64,000 nucleotides of DNA from a bacterium (lineage in GTDB: Bacteria > Chloroflexota > Dehalococcoidia > Tepidiformales > Tepidiformaceae). The stretch spans positions 48,920-112,919 of the forward strand of contig QEVS01000008.1 in NCBI GenBank assembly GCA_003577245.1. The letters run 5' to 3'. Every line of letters starts with the position of its first letter. The first letter of the stretch is position 1. The translations under genes and the position numbers were made by a program. Shown here piece after piece: positions 25,063 to 35,761 of this stretch. Under the pieces are notes generated by a model. It made no database searches. It saw only the letters and a program-made list of their open reading frames with translations, and had not been told where the DNA came from.

Positions 25063-25803
25063 TCACCGCTGGAGCAGCGCCTCGGCATCTTCCGGCAGTA
25101 GTCCGCCGAACTTCCGCATTCTGAGCGCGTACTCGGCCAGCGCCCTGTCCGTGTCTTCGCGGCCGAAGTCGGGCCAGTAGGTGTCCGTGAAGTAGAGCTC
25201 CGAATAGGCGCTCTGCCAGAGCAGGAAGTTGGAAAGGCGGTTATCGCCGGCCGTTCGGATGACGAGGTCCGGGTCGGGGGTGCCGGCGGTGGCCAGGTAA
25301 CGGGCGAAGGTCTCTTCCGTCACTTCATCGGGGGCGAGTCCGGCCTCTATCACCTTACGCGCGGCCATCACAATGTCGTCGCGGCCGCCGTAGCTGAAGC
25401 AGATGTTAAGCACCAGGCCATCGTTGCCGCGCGTGCGTTCGATGGCGTCCCTCACCTGTTCCTGGAGCCATTCGGGCAGGGTCTCGATGTGCCCGAGCAT
25501 TCGCAGCTGGATGTTGTTGCGCACGAAGTTGTTGAGCTCGCGCTTGATGAAGCGCCCCAGCAGCCGGATCAGGGCGCGCACTTCGGGCGCGGGCCGGCTC
25601 CAGTTCTCGGTGCTGAAGGCATAGAGCGTCAGGTAGCGCACGCCGTGGTCGTTGAAGCGTTCGATCACGCGGCGGATGTTCTCCGTCCCCGCCCTGTGGC
25701 CCGCGACGCGCGGCAGGCCCCGGTGCTTCGCCCAGCGGCCGTTGCCATCCATGATTATCGCCACGTGCCGGGGCGCCCGCCCTCCCGAGATCGGTGAGAT
25801 CAC
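25063..25803 (-). CDS. uppS: Undecaprenyl diphosphate synthase (cis-prenyltransferase)
   Basis: 246 residues. HVAIIMDGNGRWAKHRGLPRVAGHRAG (about 13-40) has the catalytic Asp of MDGNGRWA. YLTLYAFSTENWSRP, LNICFSYGGRDDIV and PDPDLVIRTAGDNRLSNFLLWQSAYSELYFTDTYWPDF complete the signature. It condenses isopentenyl units to the C55 carrier lipid for the cell wall. The GTG at 25803, with AAGGGGAC just upstream, is chosen over a start inside frr. Confidence 0.96.
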   Translation of the reverse strand: MISPISGGRAPRHVAIIMDGNGRWAKHRGLPRVAGHRAGTENIRRVIERFNDHGVRYLTLYAFSTENWSRPAPEVRALIRLLGRFIKRELNNFVRNNIQLRMLGHIETLPEWLQEQVRDAIERTRGNDGLVLNICFSYGGRDDIVMAARKVIEAGLAPDEVTEETFARYLATAGTPDPDLVIRTAGDNRLSNFLLWQSAYSELYFTDTYWPDFGREDTDRALAEYALRMRKFGGLLPEDAEALLQR

Positions 25804-25861
25804 GTCCCCTTCGTGGCCGGATTCGGGCGTCTCCGCGGCGGTCCGGGTCCTGGTCCCGGAG

Positions 25862-26425
25862 CTAGACCTCAAGGAGCTCAGCCTCCTTCTTCTTCGATTC
25901 GGAATCGATAAGCGCAATGTGCTGGTCGGTCAGCTTCTGCAGCTGTTCCTCATGGCGCTTGATGTCGTCCTGCGAAACGTGCCCATCCTTCTCGGCCCGC
26001 CTGAGGTCTTCATGTGCGTGGCGCCGCACGTTGCGCACGGCCACGCGCGATTCTTCAGCCTTGTGGTGGACCTGCTTCACCATCTCCTTGCGGCGCTGCT
26101 CGGTAAGGGGGGGAATCGGCAAGCGGATGAGCTGGCCGTCGATTGCCGGGTTCAGCCCCAGGTCCGAAGCCTGGATCGCCTTCTCGATTGCTCTCACCGC
26201 TCCGCGGTCCCAAACCTGGATGGTCAGAAGCCGCGGTTCCGGGGCATTGATGGTCCCCAGCTGCTTCAAGGGCGTGGTGGCCCCGTAGTACTCCACGTCA
26301 AGCATCTCGATGAGGCTCGGGTGGGCGCGCCCGGTGCGCACGCCGTTCAGATCGCGCTTCAGCGCCTTGACTGCCCCGTCCATCTTCTCGTCAGCGCTCA
26401 GAAGGATCTCTTCAGGGTCTGTCAT
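25862..26425 (-). CDS. frr: Ribosome recycling factor
   Basis: 187 residues, the standard RRF size. The coiled three-helix bundle shows MDGAVKALKRDLNGVRTGRAHPSLIEMLDVEYYGATTPLKQLGTI at the N-terminus and the C-terminal helices PPLTEQRRKEMVKQVHHKAEESRVAVRNVRR. With EF-G it splits post-termination ribosomes. It lies 18 bases after pyrH, the common bacterial order. Confidence 0.98.
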   Translation of the reverse strand: MTDPEEILLSADEKMDGAVKALKRDLNGVRTGRAHPSLIEMLDVEYYGATTPLKQLGTINAPEPRLLTIQVWDRGAVRAIEKAIQASDLGLNPAIDGQLIRLPIPPLTEQRRKEMVKQVHHKAEESRVAVRNVRRHAHEDLRRAEKDGHVSQDDIKRHEEQLQKLTDQHIALIDSESKKKEAELLEV

Positions 26426-26443
26426 CCAATCTTCTCCGCAGGT

Positions 26444-28614
<2,171 letters not shown>

Positions 28615-28763
28615 GGCACGCCTCCATGAGTGCAGCGCATAGATTTGCCGGGACAAGCCGGGCAGGCGCTGCCTGTGTTGCACAAGCAGAATCAGAATAC
28701 CGCGTTCAGTGCGCTAAGCGGAAGAAACCGCCCGCCAACAGCCGCCTTGCAGCGCTCCCGGCG

Positions 28764-29552
28764 TCAGGCGCCCGACCAGGTGAGCCGGGGCAGGCGCACC
28801 GAAGCGAGCGCGATAGCGGCCGCGGTGTAAGCCATGAGCACCGGCAGGTCCACCCAGAGCCCCAGGAACGCGCTGTTATCGCCGGCATAGGCTGCCACCT
28901 GGAGAGCGTCGACGGCGTACGTCAGCGGGTTGGCCAGGGCGAGGGCCGCGAGCCACGTGGGGAGGTCGTCTATGGGGTAGAACGCTCCGGAAAAGAAGAG
29001 CAGCGGAAAGAGCGCCAGGTTCATGACCAGGTGGAAGCCCTGCATCGTCTGGACGCGCGCCGCGAGCACCTGCGCGAATCCCGCCAGCAGCAGGTTCAAA
29101 ACGGTCGCGGTCGCGGCAATGAACACGGCGCCTGCCACGATCCCGTACTGCCAGCCCAGGTCCAGGAAGGGCGCCGCCAGCGCCATCACCACGAGCGCCT
29201 GGGCCGTGCCGATGACCACCCCTGCCAGTGACTTGCCAAGAAGGATCGTCCGGGCTGAATGCGGCGACGTGAGCATGAAGCGGAGCATGCCGCTGTCGCG
29301 GTCGCGATAGTACGAGGCGCTCGCGAAGGTCGATGAGAAGAGCGATGTCATCACCACCACGCCGGCCACCATGTATGAAGTGAAGCCACCCGCCGGGAGG
29401 CGCGATGGCGCCAGCCCGTGGGAAACCCCGCTTCCAAGGAAGACGAGCAGCAACAACGGCGTGAACATCGATGAATAGAGCTGCGACCGCGAACGTACAA
29501 CCGCGCGCACGTCGCGTTCGAAGATGGCAAGGCAGGCCGGCAGGCTGCTCAC
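28764..29552 (-). CDS. ABC-2 type transporter permease
   Basis: 262 residues with six membrane segments. It has the ABC-2 pattern of an N-terminal cytoplasmic FERDVRAVVRSRSQLYSS, then FTSYMVAGVVVMTSLFSSTFASASYYRDRDSGMLRFMLTSPHS, and a late SGAFYPIDDLPTWLAALALANPLTYAVDALQ, the family signature. The GTG start overlaps the stop of the ATPase gene (GTGA). It would export a drug, lipid or polysaccharide together with the ATPase; the substrate is unknown. Confidence 0.9.
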   Translation of the reverse strand: MSSLPACLAIFERDVRAVVRSRSQLYSSMFTPLLLLVFLGSGVSHGLAPSRLPAGGFTSYMVAGVVVMTSLFSSTFASASYYRDRDSGMLRFMLTSPHSARTILLGKSLAGVVIGTAQALVVMALAAPFLDLGWQYGIVAGAVFIAATATVLNLLLAGFAQVLAARVQTMQGFHLVMNLALFPLLFFSGAFYPIDDLPTWLAALALANPLTYAVDALQVAAYAGDNSAFLGLWVDLPVLMAYTAAAIALASVRLPRLTWSGA

Positions 29553-30499
29553 GCGGTGGCCTCCGCGCGCACGCGCTCCCCAACGTGCTGGAAATACGCA
29601 TCCTGGAGCGACGAGGGCTCGATGCTCACCGACCGGATCGTGGGCGGCGCCAGCGCGAAGAGTTGCGGGACGAACGAGGCTGCCTGCTCGACCGTGAAGA
29701 GCACCTCCTCGCCATCTCGCGTGACCGTGCCGCAGCCCTCCCAATTGCTGCTGGCGGCGGCTTCCGCGTCCGCCGAAGTCGCCCATCGTACCCGAACGGC
29801 CTCGCGCCCGAGGTCCCTCTTGAGGGCTGAGGGCGTACCGGAAGCGACCACCCGGCCATCGCGCACGAACGCCACCCGGTCAGCGACGGCGTCCGCCTCG
29901 GCCAGGTCGTTGGTGGCAAGGAGAATGGTGCGGCGCCCGTCCTGGCCTTCGAGCAGACTCTGCCAGAGCAAGCGGCGCTCGTCCGGGTCTATCCCGGTGG
30001 CCGGTTCGTCGAGCAGGAGCAGGTCCGGCTCGTGCAGCAAGGCCCGGACGACTTCGAGGCGGCGCCGCATGCCCCCGGAAAGCGTCGACACGGAATCGCG
30101 CGCGCGGTTGCCCAGGCCGAACCGTGAAAGCAGGCCTTGCGCCCGGTCTGTGGCTGCCCCTCGTGACAGGCCGAACAGCCGTCCGGCCAGCACAAGGCTC
30201 TCAAGCGCGGTCATCGAAGGATCCAGCGCCGGTTCCTGGAACACCGTCCCCAGGTGCGCGCGCAGCGAGGCCGTGGGGGCCTGCCCGAAGACCCGCAGCG
30301 TCCCGGCTCGCGGGCGTTCCATTGCCGCCAGCATGGCCATGAAGGTGCTCTTGCCGCTTCCGTTGGGACCAAGGAGTCCGAAGACGCTCCCCACCGGCAC
30401 GTCGAGCGAGAACCCGTCCAGCGCAAGGCGCGGGCCATAAGCCCGTTTCAGGCCGCGGGCTTCGATGGCCTGCGTTCCCGGCGCAAGGGGTGGATTCAT
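29549..30499 (-). CDS. ABC transporter ATP-binding protein (ABC-2 exporter)
   Basis: 316 residues. Walker A is GPNGSGKSTFMAML (about 42-55), the Q-loop is VFQEP, the signature is LSGGMRRRLEVVRALLHEPD and Walker B is LLLLDEPATGIDPDERR. The C-terminal 100 residues form the extra domain seen in DrrA/CcmA-type export ATPases. The ATG at 30499 is preferred for length, but an ATG ten codons upstream is equally open. It forms a two-gene exporter with the overlapping permease. Confidence 0.92.
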   Translation of the reverse strand: MNPPLAPGTQAIEARGLKRAYGPRLALDGFSLDVPVGSVFGLLGPNGSGKSTFMAMLAAMERPRAGTLRVFGQAPTASLRAHLGTVFQEPALDPSMTALESLVLAGRLFGLSRGAATDRAQGLLSRFGLGNRARDSVSTLSGGMRRRLEVVRALLHEPDLLLLDEPATGIDPDERRLLWQSLLEGQDGRRTILLATNDLAEADAVADRVAFVRDGRVVASGTPSALKRDLGREAVRVRWATSADAEAAASSNWEGCGTVTRDGEEVLFTVEQAASFVPQLFALAPPTIRSVSIEPSSLQDAYFQHVGERVRAEATA

Positions 30500-30545
30500 G
30501 GGATCAAGTTTGCCGCCATCGGCGGCCAAAGGCGATGGCCTCTGC

Positions 30546-30857
30546 TCAGGCGGGAGCCTGCAAGCCCAGCACGAACTGGCCGAGCACCATGAGAACGATG
30601 ATCGCCGCCATTGGGCTCAGGTCGAGCATGCCCGTGCTGGGCAAGACCTTCCTCAGCGGGTCGATGATCGGTTCGGTCACCCGGTAGAGCATCTGGTAGA
30701 GAGGGCTGCCCTGGTCAATCGGAAACCAGCTCAACAGAGCCCGGGCGATGATCGCCCAGGTGAGCATCTGGATGAAGGTGAATGTGAATTGAGCGACGTA
30801 CGGGTTAATGGCGCCGTTCTCCGCCCGCCGCTCTTCCGCGGCGGGTGTCAATATCAT
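30546..30857 (-). CDS. YggT family membrane protein (second copy)
   Basis: 103 residues with two membrane helices of the YggT type: ALLSWFPIDQGSPLYQMLYRVTEPIIDPLRKVLPSTGMLDLSPMAAIIVL. The conserved SW(F/I)...P.....L...T(E/D)P....R...P......D.SP motif is complete. YggT proteins lie near proC/yggS and division genes and are linked to osmotic tolerance and division or membrane assembly. It is the paralogue of the adjacent gene. Confidence 0.88.
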   Translation of the reverse strand: MILTPAAEERRAENGAINPYVAQFTFTFIQMLTWAIIARALLSWFPIDQGSPLYQMLYRVTEPIIDPLRKVLPSTGMLDLSPMAAIIVLMVLGQFVLGLQAPA

Positions 30858-30881
30858 ACCAAATCGGCCCGGGGGCCCCGG

Positions 30882-31142
30882 TCAACCCGCGCTTACCCGT
30901 CCTACCGCGTAGATCATCGCGTAGAGCAGCAGGATGACAACCATGGCGCTGAAGTCAATCATCCCGGTGCGAGGCAGGATTCGCCTAACGGGTTCCAGCA
31001 GAGGCTCCGTCACATCGTGCAGAAACCGTACCAGGGGATTGCCCTGCGACACGGGGAACCAGCTCATGAGGGAGCGGGCGACGATCAACAGGATGAGGAC
31101 ATAAAGGAAGGTCGAAAAGACAAGCGCGATCTGTTCGTTCAA
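30882..31142 (-). CDS. YggT family membrane protein (first copy)
   Basis: 86 residues, two membrane helices. SLMSWFPVSQGNPLVRFLHDVTEPLLEPVRRILPRTGMIDFSAMVVILLL is the full YggT motif. Its start overlaps the proC stop by four bases. About half its residues match the second copy 25 bases downstream, so the pair arose by tandem duplication; the two may pair as a heterodimer. Confidence 0.88.
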   Translation of the reverse strand: MNEQIALVFSTFLYVLILLIVARSLMSWFPVSQGNPLVRFLHDVTEPLLEPVRRILPRTGMIDFSAMVVILLLYAMIYAVGRVSAG

Positions 31143-31933
31143 GCCTGCCCGCCCAGCTCGCGCGCCCGCTCGTAGGCGGCCTGGATTGCATCGATGATTG
31201 CCGCGCGCACCGCGCCCCGTTCCAGCTCCAGGAGTCCTGCAGCGGTTGTCCCGGCCGGCGAAGTGACCATCCCGCGCAACTCCGCCGGACGCCGGCCGGA
31301 CTCCTGCGCGTATACCGCCGCCCCGTAGACGGTCTGAAGCACCATCTCTTCCGCCTGGGCCCGGGTCAGGCCAATGGCAACCCCGCCTTCAATCATTGCC
31401 TCAATGAACAGGTAGACGTACCCGGGGCCGCTGCCGCTCACGGCCGTCGCCATGTCCAGCTTCTTCTCGTCGTCGAAGTACATTTCGCGGCCGATGGCTC
31501 CAAGGAGCGACCGTGTGAGCGCACGCTGCTCGTCCGAGACGGCGGCCGTGGCCGTCCAGGTGCTCATGCCTGCCTTCGCCGCCACGGGCGTGTTGGGCAT
31601 CACCCGCACCACGCGCTCGTGGTGGAACTCCTCAATGATGGCCCTCACGGGAATCCCGGCCATGATCGAAATGATCAGGGCTTCGTCCCTGACCTGGCCG
31701 CGGATGGAATGCACATCCTGCGGCTTCACCGAAAGGAGGACGATGTCGGCGGCGGCCATCGCCTCGGCGCTGCTGGCAGCCACCCCCACACCGTATTCCG
31801 CGCGCAGCTGATTGCGCCGGTGCTCGAGGACTTCACAGACCACCACGCCGGCGGGTGTGAAGACGCCACGCTCGAGCGCGGCCGCGAGGATTGCCTCCCC
31901 CATCACGCCGCCGCCTATGATCGCCACCTTCAT
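31139..31933 (-). CDS. proC: Pyrroline-5-carboxylate reductase
   Basis: 264 residues. MKVAIIGGGVMGEAILAAALERG is the NAD(P)-binding Rossmann opening. VLLSVKPQDV, MPNTPVAAKAGMSTWT and the C-terminal AVSGSGPGYVYLFIEAMIEGGVAIGLTRAQAEEMVLQTVYGAA, then VTSPAGTTAAGLLELE, complete the family signature. It catalyses the last step of proline synthesis. It overlaps yggS upstream and yggT downstream by four bases each, indicating one operon. Confidence 0.97.
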   Translation of the reverse strand: MKVAIIGGGVMGEAILAAALERGVFTPAGVVVCEVLEHRRNQLRAEYGVGVAASSAEAMAAADIVLLSVKPQDVHSIRGQVRDEALIISIMAGIPVRAIIEEFHHERVVRVMPNTPVAAKAGMSTWTATAAVSDEQRALTRSLLGAIGREMYFDDEKKLDMATAVSGSGPGYVYLFIEAMIEGGVAIGLTRAQAEEMVLQTVYGAAVYAQESGRRPAELRGMVTSPAGTTAAGLLELERGAVRAAIIDAIQAAYERARELGGQA

Positions 31934-32613
31934 GCCGGCCGCTCCCCAAACAGCGCCCTTCCGATTCGCACGTGCGTGGCGCCTTCTTCGATTGCAACGT
32001 CGAAATCGCCGGTCATCCCCATTGAAAGCAGCGGCAGGCCGTGCTCGCGGCCCAGATCGCCGAGCCTCCGGAAGACCGGCCTCGAATCCTCGGGATCAGG
32101 GCTAAGCGGCGCCACGGTCATCAACCCTTCCACGCGCGCCAGCGGCAGCGACCGGGCCGCATGGAGCAGCCCCGGCAGCCCGGCCGGCGCGATGCCGTGC
32201 TTGGTTGGTTCCCCGGAAACGTTGACTTCGATCATCATCCGAACAGGCGAGTCCGCGGCCGCGGCGATGGCCCGCAGCAACCGTTCGGAGTCGACGGCGT
32301 GGAGTATATCAAAGGTCTGCACGGCGGGCCGGACCTTGTTCGTTTGAAGGTTGCCGATGAGGTGCCACACTGGCCGGATGCCCGCCGCTGCCAGCGCGCT
32401 CGCCTTGGCCGTCCCTTCTTGAACCCGGTTCTCGCCGAAGTCCCGGATGCCCGCTTCCCAGGCGCGCGTAACCGCTTCGGCCGGCCACCCCTTGCTGACG
32501 GCAACAAGGGTTACGGAGGTGGCGTCGCGCCCGGCCCGCCGGCAGGCTGCTTCGATGCGTTCGCGCACGGCCGCCAGTCGCCCGCTGATCCCGCCGGCCG
32601 GCTGCGCTGTCAT
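31930..32613 (-). CDS. yggS: PLP homeostasis protein, YggS/PROSC family
   Basis: 227 residues of the single-domain alanine-racemase-like barrel. VTLVAVSKGWPAEAVTRAWEAGIRDFGENRVQEG carries the PLP-binding Lys in VSK. WHLIGNLQTNKVRP and LLSMGMTGDFDVAIEEGATHVRIGRALFG are diagnostic. It buffers pyridoxal phosphate and is almost always next to proC/yggT. The ATG at 32613 overlaps the stop of the small membrane protein gene (ATGA), so it is preferred to an upstream one. Confidence 0.95.
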   Translation of the reverse strand: MTAQPAGGISGRLAAVRERIEAACRRAGRDATSVTLVAVSKGWPAEAVTRAWEAGIRDFGENRVQEGTAKASALAAAGIRPVWHLIGNLQTNKVRPAVQTFDILHAVDSERLLRAIAAAADSPVRMMIEVNVSGEPTKHGIAPAGLPGLLHAARSLPLARVEGLMTVAPLSPDPEDSRPVFRRLGDLGREHGLPLLSMGMTGDFDVAIEEGATHVRIGRALFGERPA

Positions 32614-32873
32614 CCCAGCTTCGGCGGGTGCTTCGCCTCCCACACCCCGTAGCCGGCAACCGCCCCCAGGATGACAACGATCGTCAGCGCGCCCAGCAGC
32701 CTGCTGAACAGGAAGAGCCAGATGATCAGCACAATCCCGAAGAACACGCCCAGGATGAGCGCCAGCGGGACGGCAAGCACCGAGAACGCCACCCAGATGA
32801 TGGTCATTGTCTCGCGGAAGCCGGCGGGCTTTTCCTCGTCGGGCGGTTCGGGAGGACCGTAATAGAAGCTCAC
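32610..32873 (-). CDS. Small two-helix membrane protein, unknown function
   Basis: 87 residues. An acidic, Pro-rich N-terminus (YYGPPEPPDEEKPAGF) is followed by two strongly hydrophobic segments (about 24-54 and 58-78) and a short basic tail. I do not recognise a family. It is coupled by overlap to yggS and comes before proC and the YggT pair, so a membrane-assembly or division-associated role is possible but unproven. Confidence 0.7.
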   Translation of the reverse strand: MSFYYGPPEPPDEEKPAGFRETMTIIWVAFSVLAVPLALILGVFFGIVLIIWLFLFSRLLGALTIVVILGAVAGYGVWEAKHPPKLG

Positions 32874-32944
32874 AGGCCGATTGTAGCGCGGACGGCGGGA
32901 TAGCCCTCCACTATCCCGCCGCCTTCAGCGCTGCGGCCCGGCGG

Positions 32945-35341
32945 TCAGCCGCACTTGTTGTAGCCGCAGTTGCGGCAGATGAGGCACCCTTCGCCATAGA
33001 AGAGCACCGCTCCGCAATCCGGGCAGCCCACGCCACTGGGCACCGAGTCATCGTGGTGCGCCGTATACATGTCGACCCCGGTCGAGCGCGCCACCTGGTC
33101 GGCCGGGATGAGCGTTGGCTGCACGCCGGCCCGCTCGCCATTGAACTTCAGCTCCAGCCACCGGAAGACGTAGTCCACAATGCTGGTGGCGATGGGGATC
33201 TGCCTGTTGCTGGTAGGGCCGCTCGGCTCGAAGCGCGAGTTCTTGAGCTTGCTCGCCAGCTCCTGGATGGGCACGCCGTACTGGAGCGCATAGCTCGTGA
33301 GCATGGCCACGGTATCCATCAGGCCGCTCACCGTCGAGCCCTGCTTGTTGACGTTGATGAACACCTCGCCCGGGGTGCCGTCGTCGAACAACCCGACGGT
33401 CATGTACCCCTCCTGCTCTCCCACCCGGAACTTGTGGGTGATGGAGGCGCGCTCATCGGGAAGCTTGCGGCGAACGGGCCCCGCGTGTTGCTGGATGAGC
33501 GCCTGGGCCGCTTCCACGGCCTTTTCGGCATCGCTCTTCTCCGCGTGCTTCAGCACCTGCATCTCACGCGACCCGTCCCGGTAAATCGTGATGCCCTTGC
33601 ACCCGGACCGGAAGGCGAGCTCGTAGGCAAGCCGCACGTCATCGACGGTGGCCGAGTTGGCGAAGTTGATGGTCTTGGAGACGGCGTTGTCCGTGTGCTC
33701 CTGGAATGCCGCCTGCATTCGCACGTGCCATTCGGGCGAGATGTCGTGGGCGGTCACAAAGAGCCGCTTTGCCCAGCCGGGCACGTCTTCGCGCTCGGAG
33801 AGGTGCCCGCCCTGGGCAAGGAAGCGGATGAGCTCCTCGCTGTAGAAGCCGCCCGCCCGGGCTGCCCTGTCGAACTCGCTGTTCACCTCGAACAGCTCGG
33901 TGCGCTTTGTGGGGTCGTCCTTGTCAAGGTAGTGCGAGCGCACGAAGGCCAGCGCAAACACCGGTTCGATGCCGCTTGAGCAGTCGGCGATGATGCTGAG
34001 CGTTCCCGTGGGGGCAATGGTCGTGCGGGTAGAGTTTCGCATCGGCCGCGGACCTTCGCTGCCGCGGGGGCCGTAGACGGAGTCCGCCCAGTCGGGGAAG
34101 TTGCCGCGCACGGCCGCCAACTGCTGCGAGGCCGCATCGGCCTCCTGCTGGACAAAGCCCATCACCCTGCGCCCCATCTCCAGCGCCTCCTCGGAGTCGT
34201 ACGGGATTCCGAGGTTGATGAGCATGTCGGCCCAGCCCATGACGCCAAGGCCAATCCGCCGGATGGCGTGCGAGGTCTCCGCAATCTCCGGGATGGGATA
34301 GGCGTTCATCTCGATGACGTTGTCCAGGAAGTGCGTTGTCTGCCGCACCACCAGCGCGAGGCGGTCCCAGTCGACATCGCGATTGCCGGGTTCGCCGATC
34401 ACGAAACGCTGCAGGGCGATGGAACCCAGGTTGCAGGAGTCATAGGCGTAGAGCGGCTGCTCACCGCATGGGTTGGTCGATTCAATCGGACCCCTCCGGG
34501 GCACCGGGTTGGCGCGGCCCTGGTTGATCCGGTCGATGAAGATGACACCGGGGTCGCCGTTCTTCCAGGCGTTGCCCAGCATCTTCGCCCAGATCTCGCG
34601 CGCGCTCCGCCGGGCAACAACCTCTCCCGACTTCGGGTTCACGAGGTCGTAATCGGAGCCGTCTTCCAGCGCCTTCATGAACGCGTCGGTGACGGCCACG
34701 CTGATGTTGAAGTTCGTCAGCGTGGTCATGTCGGCCTTCATCTCAATGAAGAGGTCGATGTCGGGATGGTCGACGCGCAGGATGCCCATGTTGGCGCCGC
34801 GCCTTGTCCCGCCCTGCTTGATCGCCTCGGTGGCGGCATCGAACACCTTCATGAACGAAACAGGCCCGCTCGCGACCCCCATGGTCGATTGCACGCGGTC
34901 GTTCGCCGGGCGCAGCCGGGAGAAGGCAAAGCCCGTACCTCCGCCCGACTTGTGGATGATTGCCGTATTACGAATCGCTTCGAAGATGCCGTCGATCGAG
35001 TCCGGGACAGGGAGCACGAAGCAGGCGGAGAGCTGCTGCAAGTCCCTCCCCGCGTTCACCAGCGTGGGCGAGTTGGGCAGGAAGTCGAGCGAGGCCATCA
35101 GCCTGTAGAAGAGGTCCTCGGCCGCTCCCCGGTCGGCCTCGGTGCCACCGAACCTCAGTTCCGCCTGCGAAACGTTCTGCGCCACCCGCCGGAAGCACTC
35201 GTCGGGGGTCTCCAGCGGGTCGCCCTTGTCGTCGCGGCGGACAATGCGGCGGTCCATCACCACCAGTGCGTTCTCCGAAAGGGGCGCCGGTTGCCAGTTC
35301 CCGGGGCCGGTTCCTGCTTCCCAGTGCGTGCTGCTCACCAT
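32945..35341 (-). CDS. nrdJ: Adenosylcobalamin-dependent (class II) ribonucleotide reductase
   Basis: 798 residues. The catalytic barrel has SACFVLPVPDSIDGIFEAIRNTAIIHKSGGGTGFAFSRLRP, GVASGPVSFMKVFDAATEAIKQGGTRRGANMGILRVDHPDI, and STNPCGEQPLYAYDSCNLGSIAL. It ends in a zinc-type CPDC...CLICRNCGYNKCG tail bearing redox Cys. It makes deoxynucleotides without oxygen dependence, using B12. The ATG at 35341 is preceded by GGGAGG. It lies third after nrdR and a small gene, with its own SOS-like box and TATACT promoter element just upstream. Confidence 0.97.
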   Translation of the reverse strand: MVSSTHWEAGTGPGNWQPAPLSENALVVMDRRIVRRDDKGDPLETPDECFRRVAQNVSQAELRFGGTEADRGAAEDLFYRLMASLDFLPNSPTLVNAGRDLQQLSACFVLPVPDSIDGIFEAIRNTAIIHKSGGGTGFAFSRLRPANDRVQSTMGVASGPVSFMKVFDAATEAIKQGGTRRGANMGILRVDHPDIDLFIEMKADMTTLTNFNISVAVTDAFMKALEDGSDYDLVNPKSGEVVARRSAREIWAKMLGNAWKNGDPGVIFIDRINQGRANPVPRRGPIESTNPCGEQPLYAYDSCNLGSIALQRFVIGEPGNRDVDWDRLALVVRQTTHFLDNVIEMNAYPIPEIAETSHAIRRIGLGVMGWADMLINLGIPYDSEEALEMGRRVMGFVQQEADAASQQLAAVRGNFPDWADSVYGPRGSEGPRPMRNSTRTTIAPTGTLSIIADCSSGIEPVFALAFVRSHYLDKDDPTKRTELFEVNSEFDRAARAGGFYSEELIRFLAQGGHLSEREDVPGWAKRLFVTAHDISPEWHVRMQAAFQEHTDNAVSKTINFANSATVDDVRLAYELAFRSGCKGITIYRDGSREMQVLKHAEKSDAEKAVEAAQALIQQHAGPVRRKLPDERASITHKFRVGEQEGYMTVGLFDDGTPGEVFINVNKQGSTVSGLMDTVAMLTSYALQYGVPIQELASKLKNSRFEPSGPTSNRQIPIATSIVDYVFRWLELKFNGERAGVQPTLIPADQVARSTGVDMYTAHHDDSVPSGVGCPDCGAVLFYGEGCLICRNCGYNKCG

Positions 35342-35376
35342 GGTTGCCTCCCTCTGCTCAGACAGCGAACTGCCGA

Positions 35377-35397
35377 AGTATAGCGAACAAACGTTCG
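35377..35397 (-). promoter_or_regulatory. Perfect SOS (LexA) box over a promoter of nrdJ
   Basis: CGAAC-AAAC-GTTCG at 35384-35397 is an exact CGAACNNNNGTTCG, the Gram-positive/Actinobacteria-type LexA site. A TATACT -10 element lies at 35377-35382 on the minus strand, so LexA would cover the promoter spacer. A -35 is weak (TAGCAA at 35405-35400). The site is 43 bases upstream of nrdJ and just after the end of the small gene before it, implying a damage-inducible internal promoter. Confidence 0.65.
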
Positions 35398-35402
35398 AAT
35401 TG

Positions 35403-35750
35403 CTACGGGATCGAGACGGAAACGCTGCGCATGCGGGCCGGGGACAACTCCTCGTCGTCGCGGCGCAGGGTAGGCTCAGGGCCGCTTCCCCGCGCAAAGA
35501 CCAGGGAACGTCCGCTGCTACCGCCGGCTGCCCGCAATCCCTCGTAGTACGCCACCAGCTCGCGCGCGACGGCGATTGCCCCGCGCTCTTCCACCAGCGC
35601 CACCAGCTCCGGGGGACGGAAGTCGCGCACGGCGAGCAGGTAGGCCTTCTCGGAAAAGACCAGGCCGGCCACGTCGGCGTCACCATCGGGCGTGCTGCGG
35701 ATGGCGCCGTCGAGGCGCAGGCCGTGCAGTTCCCAGATCTTCATCGCCAT
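35403..35750 (-). CDS. Hypothetical protein between nrdR and nrdJ
   Basis: 115 residues, soluble, start ATG 35750 (or the ATG two codons later). It opens MKIWELHGLRLDGAIRS, has an Ala/Glu-rich helix around RPPELVALVEERGAIAVARELVAYYEGL, and a Ser/Arg-rich C-terminus that looks disordered. No family recognised. It lies 11 bases after nrdR and 61 bases before nrdJ on the same strand, so it is probably co-transcribed from the NrdR-controlled promoter. Confidence 0.6.
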   Translation of the reverse strand: MAMKIWELHGLRLDGAIRSTPDGDADVAGLVFSEKAYLLAVRDFRPPELVALVEERGAIAVARELVAYYEGLRAAGGSSGRSLVFARGSGPEPTLRRDDEELSPARMRSVSVSIP

Positions 35751-35761
35751 CTCGCCGTCCC

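Noticed and set aside
35342..35402. B12 riboswitch before nrdJ
   Set aside because: Only 61 bases are available and no B12-box or large multi-stem fold is visible; the site is better explained by the SOS box and promoter.
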